Below, in pieces: positions 28,666 through 39,260 of a stretch of DNA of 64,000 bases (positions are counted from its first letter, which is position 1; each line of letters starts with the position of its first letter). The stretch covers positions 1,364,001-1,428,000 of the forward strand of contig NZ_CP070968.1 in assembly GCF_017086445.1 (NCBI RefSeq), given 5' to 3'. Below the pieces are notes generated by a model that was not told the origin of the DNA, ran no database searches, and saw nothing but the letters and a program-made list of their open reading frames with translations. The stretch is from Brevundimonas fontaquae. GTDB lineage: Bacteria > Pseudomonadota > Alphaproteobacteria > Caulobacterales > Caulobacteraceae. Both the position numbers and the translations under genes were made by a program.

Positions 28666-29544
28666 ATGGCCTTCGTTCCTTTCGACGATCGTGACGGCTT
28701 CATCTGGGTGAATGGCGATTTCGTCCCCTGGAGGGAAGCGAAAACGCACGTTCTGACCCATGCCCTTCACTATGGCTCGTCGGTCTTTGAGGGTGAGCGT
28801 ATGTACGGCGGCGAAATCTTCAAGCTGACGCAACATTCCGAGCGCCTGAAGCGGTCCGCCAACCTGCTCGATTTCGAGATACCCTACAGCGTCGCTGAAA
28901 TCGACGCCTTCTGTAAGGAAACCTGCGCCAAGAACGGTCTGACGGACTGCTATGTGCGTCCCGTCGCCTACCTCGGCCCGGAACAGACCAGCGTTTCGGC
29001 CCTGAACAACAAGGTTCACCTGGCGATCGCCGTGTGGGACTGGCCCAGCTATTTCGACCCCGAGGTCAAGGCGCGCGGCCTGCGTCTGGAATGGTCCAAG
29101 TGGCGTCGTCCCGATCCGGCGACGGCCCCGACGACAGCCAAGGCGGCGGGCCTGTACATGATCTGCACCATGTCCAAGAACGCCGCCGAGCGCCGCGGTT
29201 TCGCCGACGCCCTGATGCTGGACTGGCGCGGCTATGTCGCCGAGGCGACCGGCGCCAACGTCTTCTTCGTCAAGGACGGCGTCATCCACACGCCGAACGT
29301 CGAGCACATTCTGGACGGCATCACCCGCCAGACGGTGATCGAGATCGCCCGCGAGAAGGGCATCGAGGTCGTGGTGCGCGAGATTAAGCCGGAAGAGCTG
29401 TCGGACTTCACCGAATGCTTCCTGACGGGAACGGCCGTCGAGGTGACCCCGGTCGCCGAGGTGGGCGAATACCGCTTCACCCCCGGCGCCCTGTCGCTGG
29501 ATCTGATGGATCACTACGGCAAGCTGGTGCGCGGTCAGCTGTAA
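28666..29544 (+). CDS. ilvE: Branched-chain amino acid aminotransferase
   Basis: PLP-dependent fold-type IV transaminase for valine, leucine and isoleucine, 292 aa. Recognisable parts are LHYGSSVFEGERMYGG, the region around SKNAAERRGFADALMLDWRG, and EATGANVFFVKDGVIHTP with the following DGITRQTVIEIA. The length fits bacterial IlvE. GGGAG precedes the ATG. It is a single-gene unit ending in a strong terminator, divergent from the OmpR/EnvZ-like pair. Confidence 0.93.
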   Translation: MAFVPFDDRDGFIWVNGDFVPWREAKTHVLTHALHYGSSVFEGERMYGGEIFKLTQHSERLKRSANLLDFEIPYSVAEIDAFCKETCAKNGLTDCYVRPVAYLGPEQTSVSALNNKVHLAIAVWDWPSYFDPEVKARGLRLEWSKWRRPDPATAPTTAKAAGLYMICTMSKNAAERRGFADALMLDWRGYVAEATGANVFFVKDGVIHTPNVEHILDGITRQTVIEIAREKGIEVVVREIKPEELSDFTECFLTGTAVEVTPVAEVGEYRFTPGALSLDLMDHYGKLVRGQL

Positions 29545-29567
29545 GCCGGAGCGCGACGACAGGATGA

Positions 29568-29596
29568 GGGCGGCCCCTTAAGGGGCCGCCCTTTTT
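29568..29596 (+). terminator. Intrinsic terminator of ilvE
   Basis: A perfect GC stem, GGGCGGCCCC and GGGGCCGCCC around TTAA, followed by TTTTT, 24 bases after the stop codon. Confidence 0.93.
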
Positions 29597-29677
29597 CGTT
29601 TCGCTTGCCAGCCGCGTCACTTTGTCCTTGAAGCGAATAAAGACCGGCAGGCGCGCCGGGTGCGGGGATCGTTTTTC

Positions 29678-30952
29678 ATGTTCAGCCTCCTGAACCTCCA
29701 GAGCCTTCTGGGTCTGGTCGTCATCGTCGCGGTCTGCTGGGCGATCTCGGAAAACCGCAAGGCCTTCCCCTGGCGGCTGACGATCGGCGCGATCCTGGTG
29801 CAGGCCGGGCTGGTGCTGGCCCTGTTCGCCATTCCCGGCTCGCAGGCGGTGCTGGCGGCGGTGACGGGCGCGGTGGACGGTCTGGCGGTCGCGACGACCG
29901 AGGGGACCAAGTTCGTCTTCGGCTATCTGGCCGGCGGGGACCAACCCTATACGGTCTCGAACCAGAGCGCGCTCTTCACCTTCGCCTTCCAGGTTCTGCC
30001 GCTGATCCTGGTGATTTCCGCCCTGTCGGCCCTGCTTTGGCATTGGAAGATCCTGAAGTGGATCACCCTGGGCTTCGGCTTTCTGTTCCAGAAGACGATG
30101 GGTCTGGGCGGAGCATCAGCCCTGGCGGTCGCGGCCAACATCTTCCTAGGCATGATCGAAAGCCCGATCGTGATCCGCGCCTATCTGGACAAGCTGACGC
30201 GGTCCGAGATCTTCCTGATGATGGTGGTGGGCCTGGCGACGGTCGCCGGTTCGACCATGGTGGCCTATGCGACGATCCTGTCGCCGGTGCTGCCCAATGC
30301 GGCAGGCCACGTGCTGGTGGCGTCGATCGTTTCGGCGCCGGCCGGCGTGCTGCTGGCCCGGATCATCATCCCCGAGAAACAGGGGATGGGCGGCGCGGTC
30401 GCAGACTATGACTCGGCCCTGAAATACGACAGCGCCATCGACGCCATCGTCAAAGGCACGTCGGACGGCCTGATGGTCGTGCTGAATATCTCGGCGGTTC
30501 TGATCGTGTTCGTGGCCCTGGTCGCCCTGGTCAACGTCATGCTGGGCGGGTTCGTGGTATTCGACGCGCCCCTGACCGTCGAGCGGATGCTGGGCTGGAT
30601 CTTTGCGCCAGTCGCCTGGCTGATCGGGGTCGAGTGGAAGGACGCCGATGTCGCAGGCTGGCTGCTGGGCGTCAAACTGACCCTGACCGAGTTCGTCGCC
30701 TTCATCGACTTGGGCAAGGTGCCGGCCGCTGAGATGACCGAGCGCACGCGGATGCTGATGACCTACGCCCTGTGCGGCTTCGCCAATATCGGCTCGGTCG
30801 GCATCACCGTGACCGGCCTGTCGGTCCTGATGCCCGAACGCCGTGAGGAGGTGCTGGGCATGGTTTGGAAGGGCCTGTTCGCCGGCTTCCTGGCCACCTT
30901 GATGACCGCGGCCATCGTCGGCGCGATGCCGGCGGCCGTGTTCGGGTTCTGA
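29678..30952 (+). CDS. Concentrative nucleoside transporter (CNT/NupC family)
   Basis: Inner-membrane nucleoside symporter of 424 aa with about eight to ten hydrophobic segments. Family marks are the N-terminal NLQSLLGLVVIVAVCWAISE, the central FLGMIESPIVIRAYL and the C-terminal LCGFANIGSVGITVTGL. It brings in nucleosides with a cation gradient; specificity cannot be read. The ATG at MFSLLN is used because the upstream extension is not hydrophobic. It lies 16 bases before the DUF1275 gene and is likely co-transcribed with it. Confidence 0.92.
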   Translation: MFSLLNLQSLLGLVVIVAVCWAISENRKAFPWRLTIGAILVQAGLVLALFAIPGSQAVLAAVTGAVDGLAVATTEGTKFVFGYLAGGDQPYTVSNQSALFTFAFQVLPLILVISALSALLWHWKILKWITLGFGFLFQKTMGLGGASALAVAANIFLGMIESPIVIRAYLDKLTRSEIFLMMVVGLATVAGSTMVAYATILSPVLPNAAGHVLVASIVSAPAGVLLARIIIPEKQGMGGAVADYDSALKYDSAIDAIVKGTSDGLMVVLNISAVLIVFVALVALVNVMLGGFVVFDAPLTVERMLGWIFAPVAWLIGVEWKDADVAGWLLGVKLTLTEFVAFIDLGKVPAAEMTERTRMLMTYALCGFANIGSVGITVTGLSVLMPERREEVLGMVWKGLFAGFLATLMTAAIVGAMPAAVFGF

Positions 30953-30968
30953 GGCGGGCCTAGATTCG

Positions 30969-31607
30969 ATGCGCGCGCTTGCCCCGCTGGACCGTGGACT
31001 GGCGCTGCTGCTGGCGGGGCTTGCGGGCTATGTGGACAGTCTGGGCTTCCTACAGCTTGGCGGCGTCTTCGTCTCGTTCATGAGCGGCAACTCCACGCGT
31101 CTGGCCGCCAACCTGGCCTCGGGACACTGGCTGGCCGTCGGGCATCTGGCCGCCATTCTCGCGGTCTTCGTGCTTGGGTCGTTCCTCGGGGCGCTGATCG
31201 CCGGGGGTGAGGGCGCGCGGTCACGCAGCCGAGTTTTATTTTTCGAAGGACTGTTGCTGGCCTGTGCGGCCTTGGCGGCGGCGTTCGGTCTGACGTCGCT
31301 GGCCATCCTGCTGATGGTCGCGGCAATGGGGGCGGAGAATTCGGTCTTCCTGCGAAATGGAGAGGTCGGCGTCAGCCTGACCTATATGACCGGCGCTCTG
31401 GTCAAGCTCGGGCAAGCCTTGGCCGCCGCTGCAACCGGGCGCGACCGTACGACCTATCGTCCCTATCTCGCCCTGTGGGCTGGATTGACGGCAGGTGCGG
31501 TTTTAGGCGCCCTGACTTACCAATGGCTGGGGTTGGCGGCGTTATGGCCGGCTGCGGGACTGGCCTTGATGCTCTCGGTGATCGCGCGCTTCAGCCGCGC
31601 GGCGTGA
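30969..31607 (+). CDS. YoaK/DUF1275 family membrane protein
   Basis: Integral membrane protein of 212 aa with about six hydrophobic segments. It has the family N-terminus LAGYVDSLGFLQLGGVFVSFMSGNSTRLA and the motif GAENSVFLRNGEVGVSLTYMTG further on, quoted here only in part; the conserved GLA-GYVD and F-SGN residues are present. The function of the family is unknown. It follows the nucleoside transporter closely, and its 3' end overlaps the convergent thioesterase gene by 17 bases. Confidence 0.85.
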   Translation: MRALAPLDRGLALLLAGLAGYVDSLGFLQLGGVFVSFMSGNSTRLAANLASGHWLAVGHLAAILAVFVLGSFLGALIAGGEGARSRSRVLFFEGLLLACAALAAAFGLTSLAILLMVAAMGAENSVFLRNGEVGVSLTYMTGALVKLGQALAAAATGRDRTTYRPYLALWAGLTAGAVLGALTYQWLGLAALWPAAGLALMLSVIARFSRAA

Positions 31608-32025
31608 ATTTGCGGATGACGCCCGAGAAGGTCATCAACAGGCGCTCGCCGGTATTGATCTGACCCCGTACGAAAATCAGGCTCTTGCCCGCCTTGGTGA
31701 CTTGGCCCGTGGCCTCGATCAGTTCGCCGACATAGCCGCCGTCGATGAAGGTGGAGTCCAGCTGGACCGTGACGCCCGAGGCGCCTTCCATCTCCTGATA
31801 GGCGATCTGGAACATGGCGATGTCGGCGAAAGTCATCAGACATCCGCCGTGCATGCGACCGCCCGCGTTCATATGCTTCTGCTCGGCGCGGAAGGCGCAG
31901 CGCATGTGCCCGTCGGGATCCGGCTTGCCGTAGAAGGGGCCGACCACCGTGTCGAAGGTGTCGTGCAGATCGTAGGTCTGCCAGCCGGCGAACTCGCCCT
32001 CGGTGATGGTGATTTTCTTGGGCAT
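31591..32025 (-). CDS. PaaI-family hotdog thioesterase
   Basis: Hotdog-fold acyl-CoA thioesterase-like protein of 144 aa. The family motif is GGRMHGGCLMTFADIAMF, with the conserved Asn-Gly and the Asp at the active-site helix. The strand TVQLDSTFIDGGYVGELIEA follows, and the C-terminus is SGVIRKFTPRG. Substrate not evident. It is a single gene, convergent with DUF1275 and divergent from the DUF3253 gene. Confidence 0.85.
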   Translation of the reverse strand: MPKKITITEGEFAGWQTYDLHDTFDTVVGPFYGKPDPDGHMRCAFRAEQKHMNAGGRMHGGCLMTFADIAMFQIAYQEMEGASGVTVQLDSTFIDGGYVGELIEATGQVTKAGKSLIFVRGQINTGERLLMTFSGVIRKFTPRG

Positions 32026-32072
32026 GCAGACTCGGCCTTACTTATGGGCGTGCGTTGCAGCATATAGGCGCA

Positions 32073-32375
32073 ATGAGCGACCCGATCGAAACCGCAATCC
32101 TGAACAAAATCGCCGCGCTTGAGCCCGGCAAGAGCATTGAGCCGGCGGAAGTGGCCAAAGAGCTACAGCGCGAGCAGTGGCAGCGCATGCTGCCCAAGGT
32201 CCGCGCGACCGCTTTGGGCCTGATGCGCCAGGGCAAGCTGACCATCACCAAGAAGGGCAAGGCGGTCGATCCGGACAATTTCCGCGGCGTCACGCGCCTG
32301 CGCCAAGCGACCGAGGAAGAAACGGCCCTGGCGCTGAGCCGCCGTCCGCCGGTCGTCGAGGGCGATGACGACTGA
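32073..32375 (+). CDS. DUF3253 domain-containing small protein
   Basis: A 100-aa winged-helix-like protein. DUF3253 features visible are AILNKIAALEPGKSIEPAEVA, then REQWQRMLPKVRATALGLMRQG and LTITKKGKAVDP, consistent with a small helix-turn-helix unit that could bind nucleic acid. The ATG followed by SDPIE is chosen over an in-frame ATG six codons upstream. The last 11 bases overlap the UDG-family gene, so co-expression is likely; a link to DNA repair is inferred only from that neighbour. Confidence 0.75.
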   Translation: MSDPIETAILNKIAALEPGKSIEPAEVAKELQREQWQRMLPKVRATALGLMRQGKLTITKKGKAVDPDNFRGVTRLRQATEEETALALSRRPPVVEGDDD

Positions 32376-33006
32376 TCTCCAGGATATCCTGAACGACATC
32401 CGCGCCTGTCGCGCCTGCGCGGGCGTCCTGCCGCACACGCCGCGCCCGGTGGTGCGGGTCTTTCCCGAAACGCGGCTGCTGATCTGCGGCCAGGCGCCGG
32501 GACGACGCGTCCACGAGAGCGGCCTGCCGTTCACGGATCCCTCGGGCGATCGTCTTCGTGATTGGATTGGCGTGGACTATGAGACCTTCTACGCCGACCC
32601 GCGCATCGGGGTGGCGGCCCAGGCCTTCTGCTATCCAGGCACCGCGCCGAAAGGCGGCGACTATCCACCGCCGACACGCTGTGCGGAACTGTGGCGACCG
32701 CAGTTGCTGGACGCCCTTCCGCAGATGGAACTGACCCTGCTGGTCGGCGGCTATGCCCAGGCGTGGGCGCTGGGCGATAAGGCCAAGCGGACCATGACCG
32801 AAACGATTAGGGCGTGGCGGGAGTATGCACCGGATCTGCTGGTGCTGCCGCATCCGTCTTGGCGCAATACGGCTTGGCTTAGGAAGAATCCGTGGTTCGA
32901 GGCGGAGGTGCTTCCCTATCTCCGGGAACGGGTTCGGCGCATTCTGACTTCTGCAAATCCGGCGGCCGTTCGCTCCAGCGAGAAGGACTCGCCGGTGGTA
33001 TCATGA
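32365..33006 (+). CDS. Uracil-DNA glycosylase superfamily protein
   Basis: UDG-fold protein of 213 aa. The N-terminal active-site motif LLICGQAPGRRVHESGLPF corresponds to the GEAPG-type motif of family 4/5 UDGs, and LPHPSWRN to the second conserved motif. A CRAC pair at the N-terminus is all that remains of the four iron-sulfur cysteines found in family 4, so it probably does not bind a cluster. It overlaps the DUF3253 gene. Activity on uracil is likely but not proven by sequence. Confidence 0.75.
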   Translation: MTTDLQDILNDIRACRACAGVLPHTPRPVVRVFPETRLLICGQAPGRRVHESGLPFTDPSGDRLRDWIGVDYETFYADPRIGVAAQAFCYPGTAPKGGDYPPPTRCAELWRPQLLDALPQMELTLLVGGYAQAWALGDKAKRTMTETIRAWREYAPDLLVLPHPSWRNTAWLRKNPWFEAEVLPYLRERVRRILTSANPAAVRSSEKDSPVVS

Positions 33007-33022
33007 GCGCTGCTTGGGACAC

Positions 33023-34048
33023 ATGGCCTTGATCGCCTCCAGACTTATGCCGCTGACCGCCGCGCTCATTCTCTCGGCCTGCGCCGCACCCCACATTCAG
33101 CCGCCGTTGACGCCGCCGCCGGGCTTTGTCGGCGCCCATGTCGAGGATCGGGCGCTGGTCATGTCGGACGGCGCGCGCCTGCCGTATCTGCATTGGGGGC
33201 CAAAGGATGGGGCGCCTTGGGCGGTGATCGTGGCCCTCCACGGCATGAACGATCACGACGCCAGCTTCCGTCTGGCCGGCCCCTGGTGGGCCGAGCAGGG
33301 GATCGAGACCTGGTCCTATGATCAGCGCGGCTTCGGTGGAGCGCCGGGGCGGGGCGAATGGGCCGGGCAGCAGCGGATGACCGATGATCTGCGCGAGATC
33401 ACCGCCATGGCGCGCGCCCGCTATCCCCATGCCGTCATCGCCGTGGTGGGCGAGAGCATGGGCGGGTCTGTGACGGCGGCGGCCTTCGGCTCCGACAATC
33501 CGCCGGATGCGGACCGGGTGGTGCTGCTGGCGCCCGGCGTCTGGGGCTGGTCGACGCAAGGACCGTTGAACAGCGCGGCGCTGAACATTGCGGCGCGGGC
33601 GCTGGGCGACGTGGCGCTGGAGCCGCCGGAGTTCATCACGCGCGATATCCACGCCTCGTCCAATACGCTTGAGCTGATCCGCAACGGGCGCGACCCGATG
33701 AGCATCCTCGCGACCCGGTTCGACACCGTCTATGGGCTGGTCGATCTGATGGAAGCCTCGTCCCGCAGCCTGGGCCGCATCCGGGGCGACGCCATCCTGA
33801 TGTACGGCGCCCACGACGAGGTGGTGAAGAAGGGGCCGATGAAGCTGGCGCTGGAGCGGGCGGAGCGGGAGGGCGGGGCGCTGCGGACCGCCTGGTATCC
33901 AAACGGCTGGCATCTGCTGAACCGCGATCTGGACGCCGAGATCGTCTATCGCGACGTCGTGTCATGGTTGAGAGATCCGAAAGCCCCACTGCCGTCGGGT
34001 GCGACGGCGGTTTTGCCGCAGCTTCAGGCGGGCGGGGCGCGCCCTTAA
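33023..34048 (+). CDS. Lipoprotein alpha/beta hydrolase (lysophospholipase-like)
   Basis: Membrane-anchored hydrolase of 341 aa. A short signal peptide ends in a lipobox LSAC with C20 as the lipidated residue. The alpha/beta hydrolase core has VALHGMNDHDASFR (oxyanion region), YDQRGFGGAPGRG, and the nucleophile elbow GESMGG with S145. Further acid and His candidates are in YGAHDEVV and NGWHLL. This matches the serine aminopeptidase S33/lysophospholipase group. Its TAA stop codon is part of the CtrA-type box of the downstream fliF operon. Confidence 0.85.
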   Translation: MALIASRLMPLTAALILSACAAPHIQPPLTPPPGFVGAHVEDRALVMSDGARLPYLHWGPKDGAPWAVIVALHGMNDHDASFRLAGPWWAEQGIETWSYDQRGFGGAPGRGEWAGQQRMTDDLREITAMARARYPHAVIAVVGESMGGSVTAAAFGSDNPPDADRVVLLAPGVWGWSTQGPLNSAALNIAARALGDVALEPPEFITRDIHASSNTLELIRNGRDPMSILATRFDTVYGLVDLMEASSRSLGRIRGDAILMYGAHDEVVKKGPMKLALERAEREGGALRTAWYPNGWHLLNRDLDAEIVYRDVVSWLRDPKAPLPSGATAVLPQLQAGGARP

Positions 34049-34060
34049 GCGGGTCTTAAC
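34045..34060 (+). promoter_or_regulatory. Perfect CtrA box of the fliF operon
   Basis: TTAA-N7-TTAAC, 9 of 9 consensus positions. The first half-site includes the stop codon of the preceding hydrolase gene. CtrA activates the class II fliF operon in Caulobacter, and the distance to the fliF start leaves room for a promoter. Confidence 0.82.
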
Positions 34061-34136
34061 GCGACGTTTACCATCCAGGCGGCATTTTCTGCCTAGCGGG
34101 GCGTTCGTGTCTCCCGCGAGTAGGGGGCGGGGGCGC

Positions 34137-35777
34137 GTGGGCGGCTTCACAGCGGCGTTGCAGAAGTTCGGGATCGGCCGTCTGGCTGCGGTCCTCGGCG
34201 TCGCCGCAGGCGTGGCCGCCGTGCTGGTCGCCGTCATGCTGCGCATGGGCCAGGCGCCCGACGCGCTGCTCTATTCCAACCTGGATCTGCGCGAAGCCAG
34301 CGAGATCACCGCCGCCTTGGATCAGGCCGGCATCAAATATTCGTCCAAGGGCGACGGCTCGACCATCATGGTCAACCGCGACGAGGTCGGCACGGCGCGG
34401 ATGCTGGTCGCGGGCAAGGGTTTGGTGACGTCCGGATCGGTCGGTTATGAGCTGTTCGACAGCCAGTCGGTGCTGGGCCAGACCGAGTTCCAGCAGCAGT
34501 TGAACGAACAGCGCGCCCTGCAGGGCGAACTGTCGCGCACCATCATGTCCATGCGCGGCATCACCGCCGCCCGCGTCCACATCACCATGCCGCGACGCGA
34601 GATGTTCACCTCGGCCGCCGGCGAACCGACCGCCGCCGTTCTGGTGGGGCTGGGCGGGCGTGACCTGACGAGCGACCAGGTGCGGGCGATCCGCAACCTG
34701 GTGGCCTCGTCCGTGCCGAACCTGAAGCCCGACCGCGTCACCGTGGCGGACCAGACCAACCGCACCCTGGCGGCCGGCAGCGACGACGGAACCTTCACCT
34801 CGGCTTCCGCCGCCGAGGCCAAGGGCAATACCGAGAGCCAGCTTCAAGCGCGCATCAAGGATATCGTCGAAGGCGTCGTCGGCGCCGGCGCCGCTCGTGT
34901 TCAGGTCACGGCCGACATCGACCAGAGCCGCGCCACGACCCAGGAAGAGAAGTTCGATCCTGACGGTCAGGTTGTCCGCTCGACCACGACCAACGGCTCG
35001 CAATCCGCCGACAACAGCGGCCAGGCCGACGGCGGCGTGACTGCAGCCAACAACATCCCTGGCGGCGCTGCGCCCGGCACGACGCCCGTCGGCTCTACCA
35101 ACTCGGAAAACGCCGAGACGACCAACTACGAAATCTCCAAGACCACCACGACCACGACCAAGGAGCCAGGCGAGGTCAAGAAGCTGGCCGTCGCCGTCGC
35201 CGTGGATGGCAAGTGGACGCCGGCCAAGGACGGCAAGGGCGAGCCGACCTATGCGCCGCGCACCGCCGAGGAGATCGCCCAGATCAAGTCGCTGGTCGCC
35301 GCCGCCGCCGGCATCGACGAGACACGCGGCGACAAGATCGAGGTCATCAACGTCCGCTTCAACCACGACACCGGCATCGAGGGCGGTCTGGACGGCAAGT
35401 CGTCGCTGCTGGACTTCTCCAAGAACGACATCATGCGCTTCGTCGAGCTGGGCATCCTGACGGTCGTCGCCCTGCTGCTGATCTTCTTCGTGCTGCGTCC
35501 CCTGCTGAAGACGGCGGCGGGCGGCGGGGCCAATCTGCCGGCGCTTGCGGGCGCGAACGGGGTACCCGTCACCACGGTGGCGACCACGGTCATCGGGGCC
35601 GACGGTCAGCCGCAGATGGTTCAACTGCCGGCGCCCAGCGAGATGGATCAGAAAATCGACATCGCCCGCATCGAGGGTCAGGTGAAGGCGTCCTCGGTCA
35701 AGAAGGTCGCCGATTTCGTTCAGGCGCATCCCGATGATGCGGCCGGCATACTGCGGACCTGGGTGGCGGAAGGCTGA
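34137..35777 (+). CDS. fliF: Flagellar MS-ring protein FliF
   Basis: Forms the MS ring at the base of the flagellum, 546 aa. A first membrane segment ([20 protein letters not shown]) precedes the ring-building motifs [14 protein letters not shown] and [21 protein letters not shown] periplasmic region with a long Ser/Thr/Gly insertion follows, then the second membrane segment ([19 protein letters not shown]) near residue 440 and a cytoplasmic tail that binds FliG. No ATG exists at the N-terminus: GTG at 34137 is chosen as the hydrophilic lead is short, with GTG at 34107 as alternative. Overlaps fliG by one base. Confidence 0.93.
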   Translation: MGGFTAALQKFGIGRLAAVLGVAAGVAAVLVAVMLRMGQAPDALLYSNLDLREASEITAALDQAGIKYSSKGDGSTIMVNRDEVGTARMLVAGKGLVTSGSVGYELFDSQSVLGQTEFQQQLNEQRALQGELSRTIMSMRGITAARVHITMPRREMFTSAAGEPTAAVLVGLGGRDLTSDQVRAIRNLVASSVPNLKPDRVTVADQTNRTLAAGSDDGTFTSASAAEAKGNTESQLQARIKDIVEGVVGAGAARVQVTADIDQSRATTQEEKFDPDGQVVRSTTTNGSQSADNSGQADGGVTAANNIPGGAAPGTTPVGSTNSENAETTNYEISKTTTTTTKEPGEVKKLAVAVAVDGKWTPAKDGKGEPTYAPRTAEEIAQIKSLVAAAAGIDETRGDKIEVINVRFNHDTGIEGGLDGKSSLLDFSKNDIMRFVELGILTVVALLLIFFVLRPLLKTAAGGGANLPALAGANGVPVTTVATTVIGADGQPQMVQLPAPSEMDQKIDIARIEGQVKASSVKKVADFVQAHPDDAAGILRTWVAEG

Positions 35778-36811
35778 TGGCGAAGCTGGTCAACAAGAAG
35801 GCCTCGATCGACGATCCCAACAAGCTGTCGGGACCGGAGAAGGCCGCCGTCATCCTGCTGGCGCTGGGCGAGGAGCACACCGCCCTGTGGGAGCGGCTGG
35901 ACGACGACGAGGTCAAGGAAATCTCCCAGGCGATGGCGACCCTGGGCAATGTCAGCGCCGAGGCGGTCGAGGCTCTGATGATCGAGTTCGTCTCGGGGCT
36001 GTCCGGCTCCGGCGCCGTGATCGGCAGCTATGAGCAGACGCAAAAGCTGCTGGCCGCTTTCCTGCCCAAGGATCGCGTCGACGGCCTGATGGAGGAAATC
36101 CGGGGCCCGGCCGGTCGCACCATGTGGGACAAGCTGGGCAATGTGAACGAGGCGGTTCTCGCGAACTATCTGAAGAACGAATACCCTCAGACCGTCGCCG
36201 TCATCCTGTCCAAGGTGCGTTCGGACCACGCCGCCCGCGTCCTGACCAGCCTGCCGGAAGACTTCGCCCTGGAATGCGTCCAGCGGATGCTGCGCATGGA
36301 GCCGGTGCAGCGCGAGATCCTGGACAAGATCGAGGCGACGCTGCGCACCGAGTTCATGTCGAACCTGGCGCGGACCTCCAAGCGCGACAGCCACGAGATG
36401 ATGGCCGACATCTTCAACAGCTTCGACCGCCAGACCGAGGCCCGCTTCATCGGGGCCCTGGAAGAGCGCAACCGCGAGTCGGCCGAACGCATCCGCGCCC
36501 TGATGTTCGTGTTCGAGGATCTGTCGAAGCTGGATCCGGGCGGGGTGCAGACCCTGCTGCGCGCCGTGGAAAAGGACGCGCTGGGCCTGGCCTTGAAGGG
36601 GGCGTCCGAAGGGCTGCGCGAAATGTTCTTCTCCAACATGTCCGAGCGCGCCGCCAAGATCATGCGCGAGGACATGGAGTCGATGGGACCGGTGCGTCTG
36701 AAGGATGTCGACGGCGCCCAGATGGCGATGGTTCAGGTCGCCAAGGATTTGGCCGCCAAGGGCGACATCATGCTGGCTGGTCAGGGCTCCGACGACGAGT
36801 TGATCTACTGA
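35777..36811 (+). CDS. fliG: Flagellar motor switch protein FliG
   Basis: Rotor protein that couples to the stator and controls rotation direction, 344 aa. The N-terminal domain binds FliF ([18 protein letters not shown]), the middle domain contains [14 protein letters not shown] (the EHPQ-type motif), and the C-terminal torque domain has [20 protein letters not shown] and [20 protein letters not shown] with the charged motor residues. It is the second gene of fliF-fliG-flbE-fliN-flbD, starting in a TGATG overlap. Confidence 0.97.
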   Translation: MAKLVNKKASIDDPNKLSGPEKAAVILLALGEEHTALWERLDDDEVKEISQAMATLGNVSAEAVEALMIEFVSGLSGSGAVIGSYEQTQKLLAAFLPKDRVDGLMEEIRGPAGRTMWDKLGNVNEAVLANYLKNEYPQTVAVILSKVRSDHAARVLTSLPEDFALECVQRMLRMEPVQREILDKIEATLRTEFMSNLARTSKRDSHEMMADIFNSFDRQTEARFIGALEERNRESAERIRALMFVFEDLSKLDPGGVQTLLRAVEKDALGLALKGASEGLREMFFSNMSERAAKIMREDMESMGPVRLKDVDGAQMAMVQVAKDLAAKGDIMLAGQGSDDELIY

Positions 36812-36812
36812 C

Positions 36813-37475
36813 ATGACCCAGTCCCCTGAAATCCGGCGCCTCTTCGCCTTCGACACCGAGTTCGACGCGGACGGCACGGTCGTGCGCCCCGGCGCCTGGA
36901 CGCCGGCCAAGCGCTCCTATCTGCCGGCCGAGGTCGAGGCCCTGGTCGCCCAGGGGCGTCTGGAAGCGCGCGAACAGGCCCTCGCCGAGGTCGAGAACAT
37001 CCGCGCCATGGCCCTGAGCAATATCGCCCAGGCTGTCGCATCGGCCATGCCGACCCTGAAGGCTGTGGCCCAGGCGCACCGCGAACAGGCCGCTGACCTG
37101 GCCCTGGCTGCTGCGCGCACCATCGCAGGGGCCGCTCTGGACCAGTTTCCGCGTGCGCCGCTGAAAGCCGCTTTGGAACTGTTGGCGCAGGAAATCGACG
37201 CCTCGCCGCGTCTAGTGGTTCGCGCCTCGGGCCTGGATGACGAGGCGCGCGGCCTGATCGAGCGCGCCTGCGCCGACAGCGGATTCACCGGCGTGGTCGC
37301 CTTCCGCGATGAACCGGGCATGGCCCAGGCCGCCTTCCAGCTGGAATGGGCCGACGGGCGCGCTGATCACGATCCGCAAGGCTCGGCCGGCCGCGTCGCT
37401 GAGGCCCTGACCGCCGCCCTGGCCGCCGAGGCCGGACACGCCGAAACCCTTCCCGTCGACAGGAGCATGTTCTAA
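36813..37475 (+). CDS. flbE: FliH-like flagellar export regulator FlbE
   Basis: A 220-aa protein in the slot of Caulobacter flbE, between fliG and fliN. It resembles FliH, the regulator of the FliI export ATPase: an N-terminal segment with PGAWTPAKRSYLPAEVEALV, a helical Ala/Glu-rich region (residues 50-110), and a C-terminal domain with ASPRLVVRASGLDDEARGLIE. Sequence similarity in FliH is always low, so the call leans on operon order. It overlaps fliN by one base. Confidence 0.82.
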   Translation: MTQSPEIRRLFAFDTEFDADGTVVRPGAWTPAKRSYLPAEVEALVAQGRLEAREQALAEVENIRAMALSNIAQAVASAMPTLKAVAQAHREQAADLALAAARTIAGAALDQFPRAPLKAALELLAQEIDASPRLVVRASGLDDEARGLIERACADSGFTGVVAFRDEPGMAQAAFQLEWADGRADHDPQGSAGRVAEALTAALAAEAGHAETLPVDRSMF

Positions 37476-37807
37476 TGGCATCCGACGACCTGGCGCTGGA
37501 GGAATTCTCCGGCCTTTCGGGCCTGCCGCCCCTGGACGACAGCGGCGAAAAGAGCGCCGCCGACCTGGCGACCGTCTTTGACGTGCCGGTCAACATCTCG
37601 GCCGTTCTGGGCAAATCGCACATGTCGGTGGCCCAACTGCTGAAGCTGAACAAGGGCTCGGTGCTGGAGCTGGACCGCAAGGTCGGCGAGGCGATCGACA
37701 TCTTCGTCAACAACCGCCTGATCGCGCGCGGCGAGGTCGTCGTCGTCGACGATCGGCTGGGCGTGACCATGACGGAAATCATCAAGACCGAGGATTCGGG
37801 CGCCTGA
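37475..37807 (+). CDS. fliN: Flagellar motor switch protein FliN
   Basis: C-ring component of the flagellar switch, 110 aa. The SpoA domain is clear: DVPVNISAVLGKSHMSVAQL, then GSVLELDRKVGEAIDIFVNN and GEVVVVDDRLGVTMTEII. The length is typical of FliN. No fliM lies in the window. It starts within the flbE stop codon and is followed by flbD after 36 bases. Confidence 0.95.
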   Translation: MASDDLALEEFSGLSGLPPLDDSGEKSAADLATVFDVPVNISAVLGKSHMSVAQLLKLNKGSVLELDRKVGEAIDIFVNNRLIARGEVVVVDDRLGVTMTEIIKTEDSGA

Positions 37808-37843
37808 TTGGCGACCGGCTTTAGAGATTAGAGGAGAAGAACG

Positions 37844-39256
<1,413 letters not shown>

Positions 39257-39260
39257 ACCC

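Noticed and set aside
33999..34136. FliF starting inside the hydrolase gene
   Set aside because: This adds a basic 46-residue tail upstream of the first membrane helix and places the start before the CtrA box.
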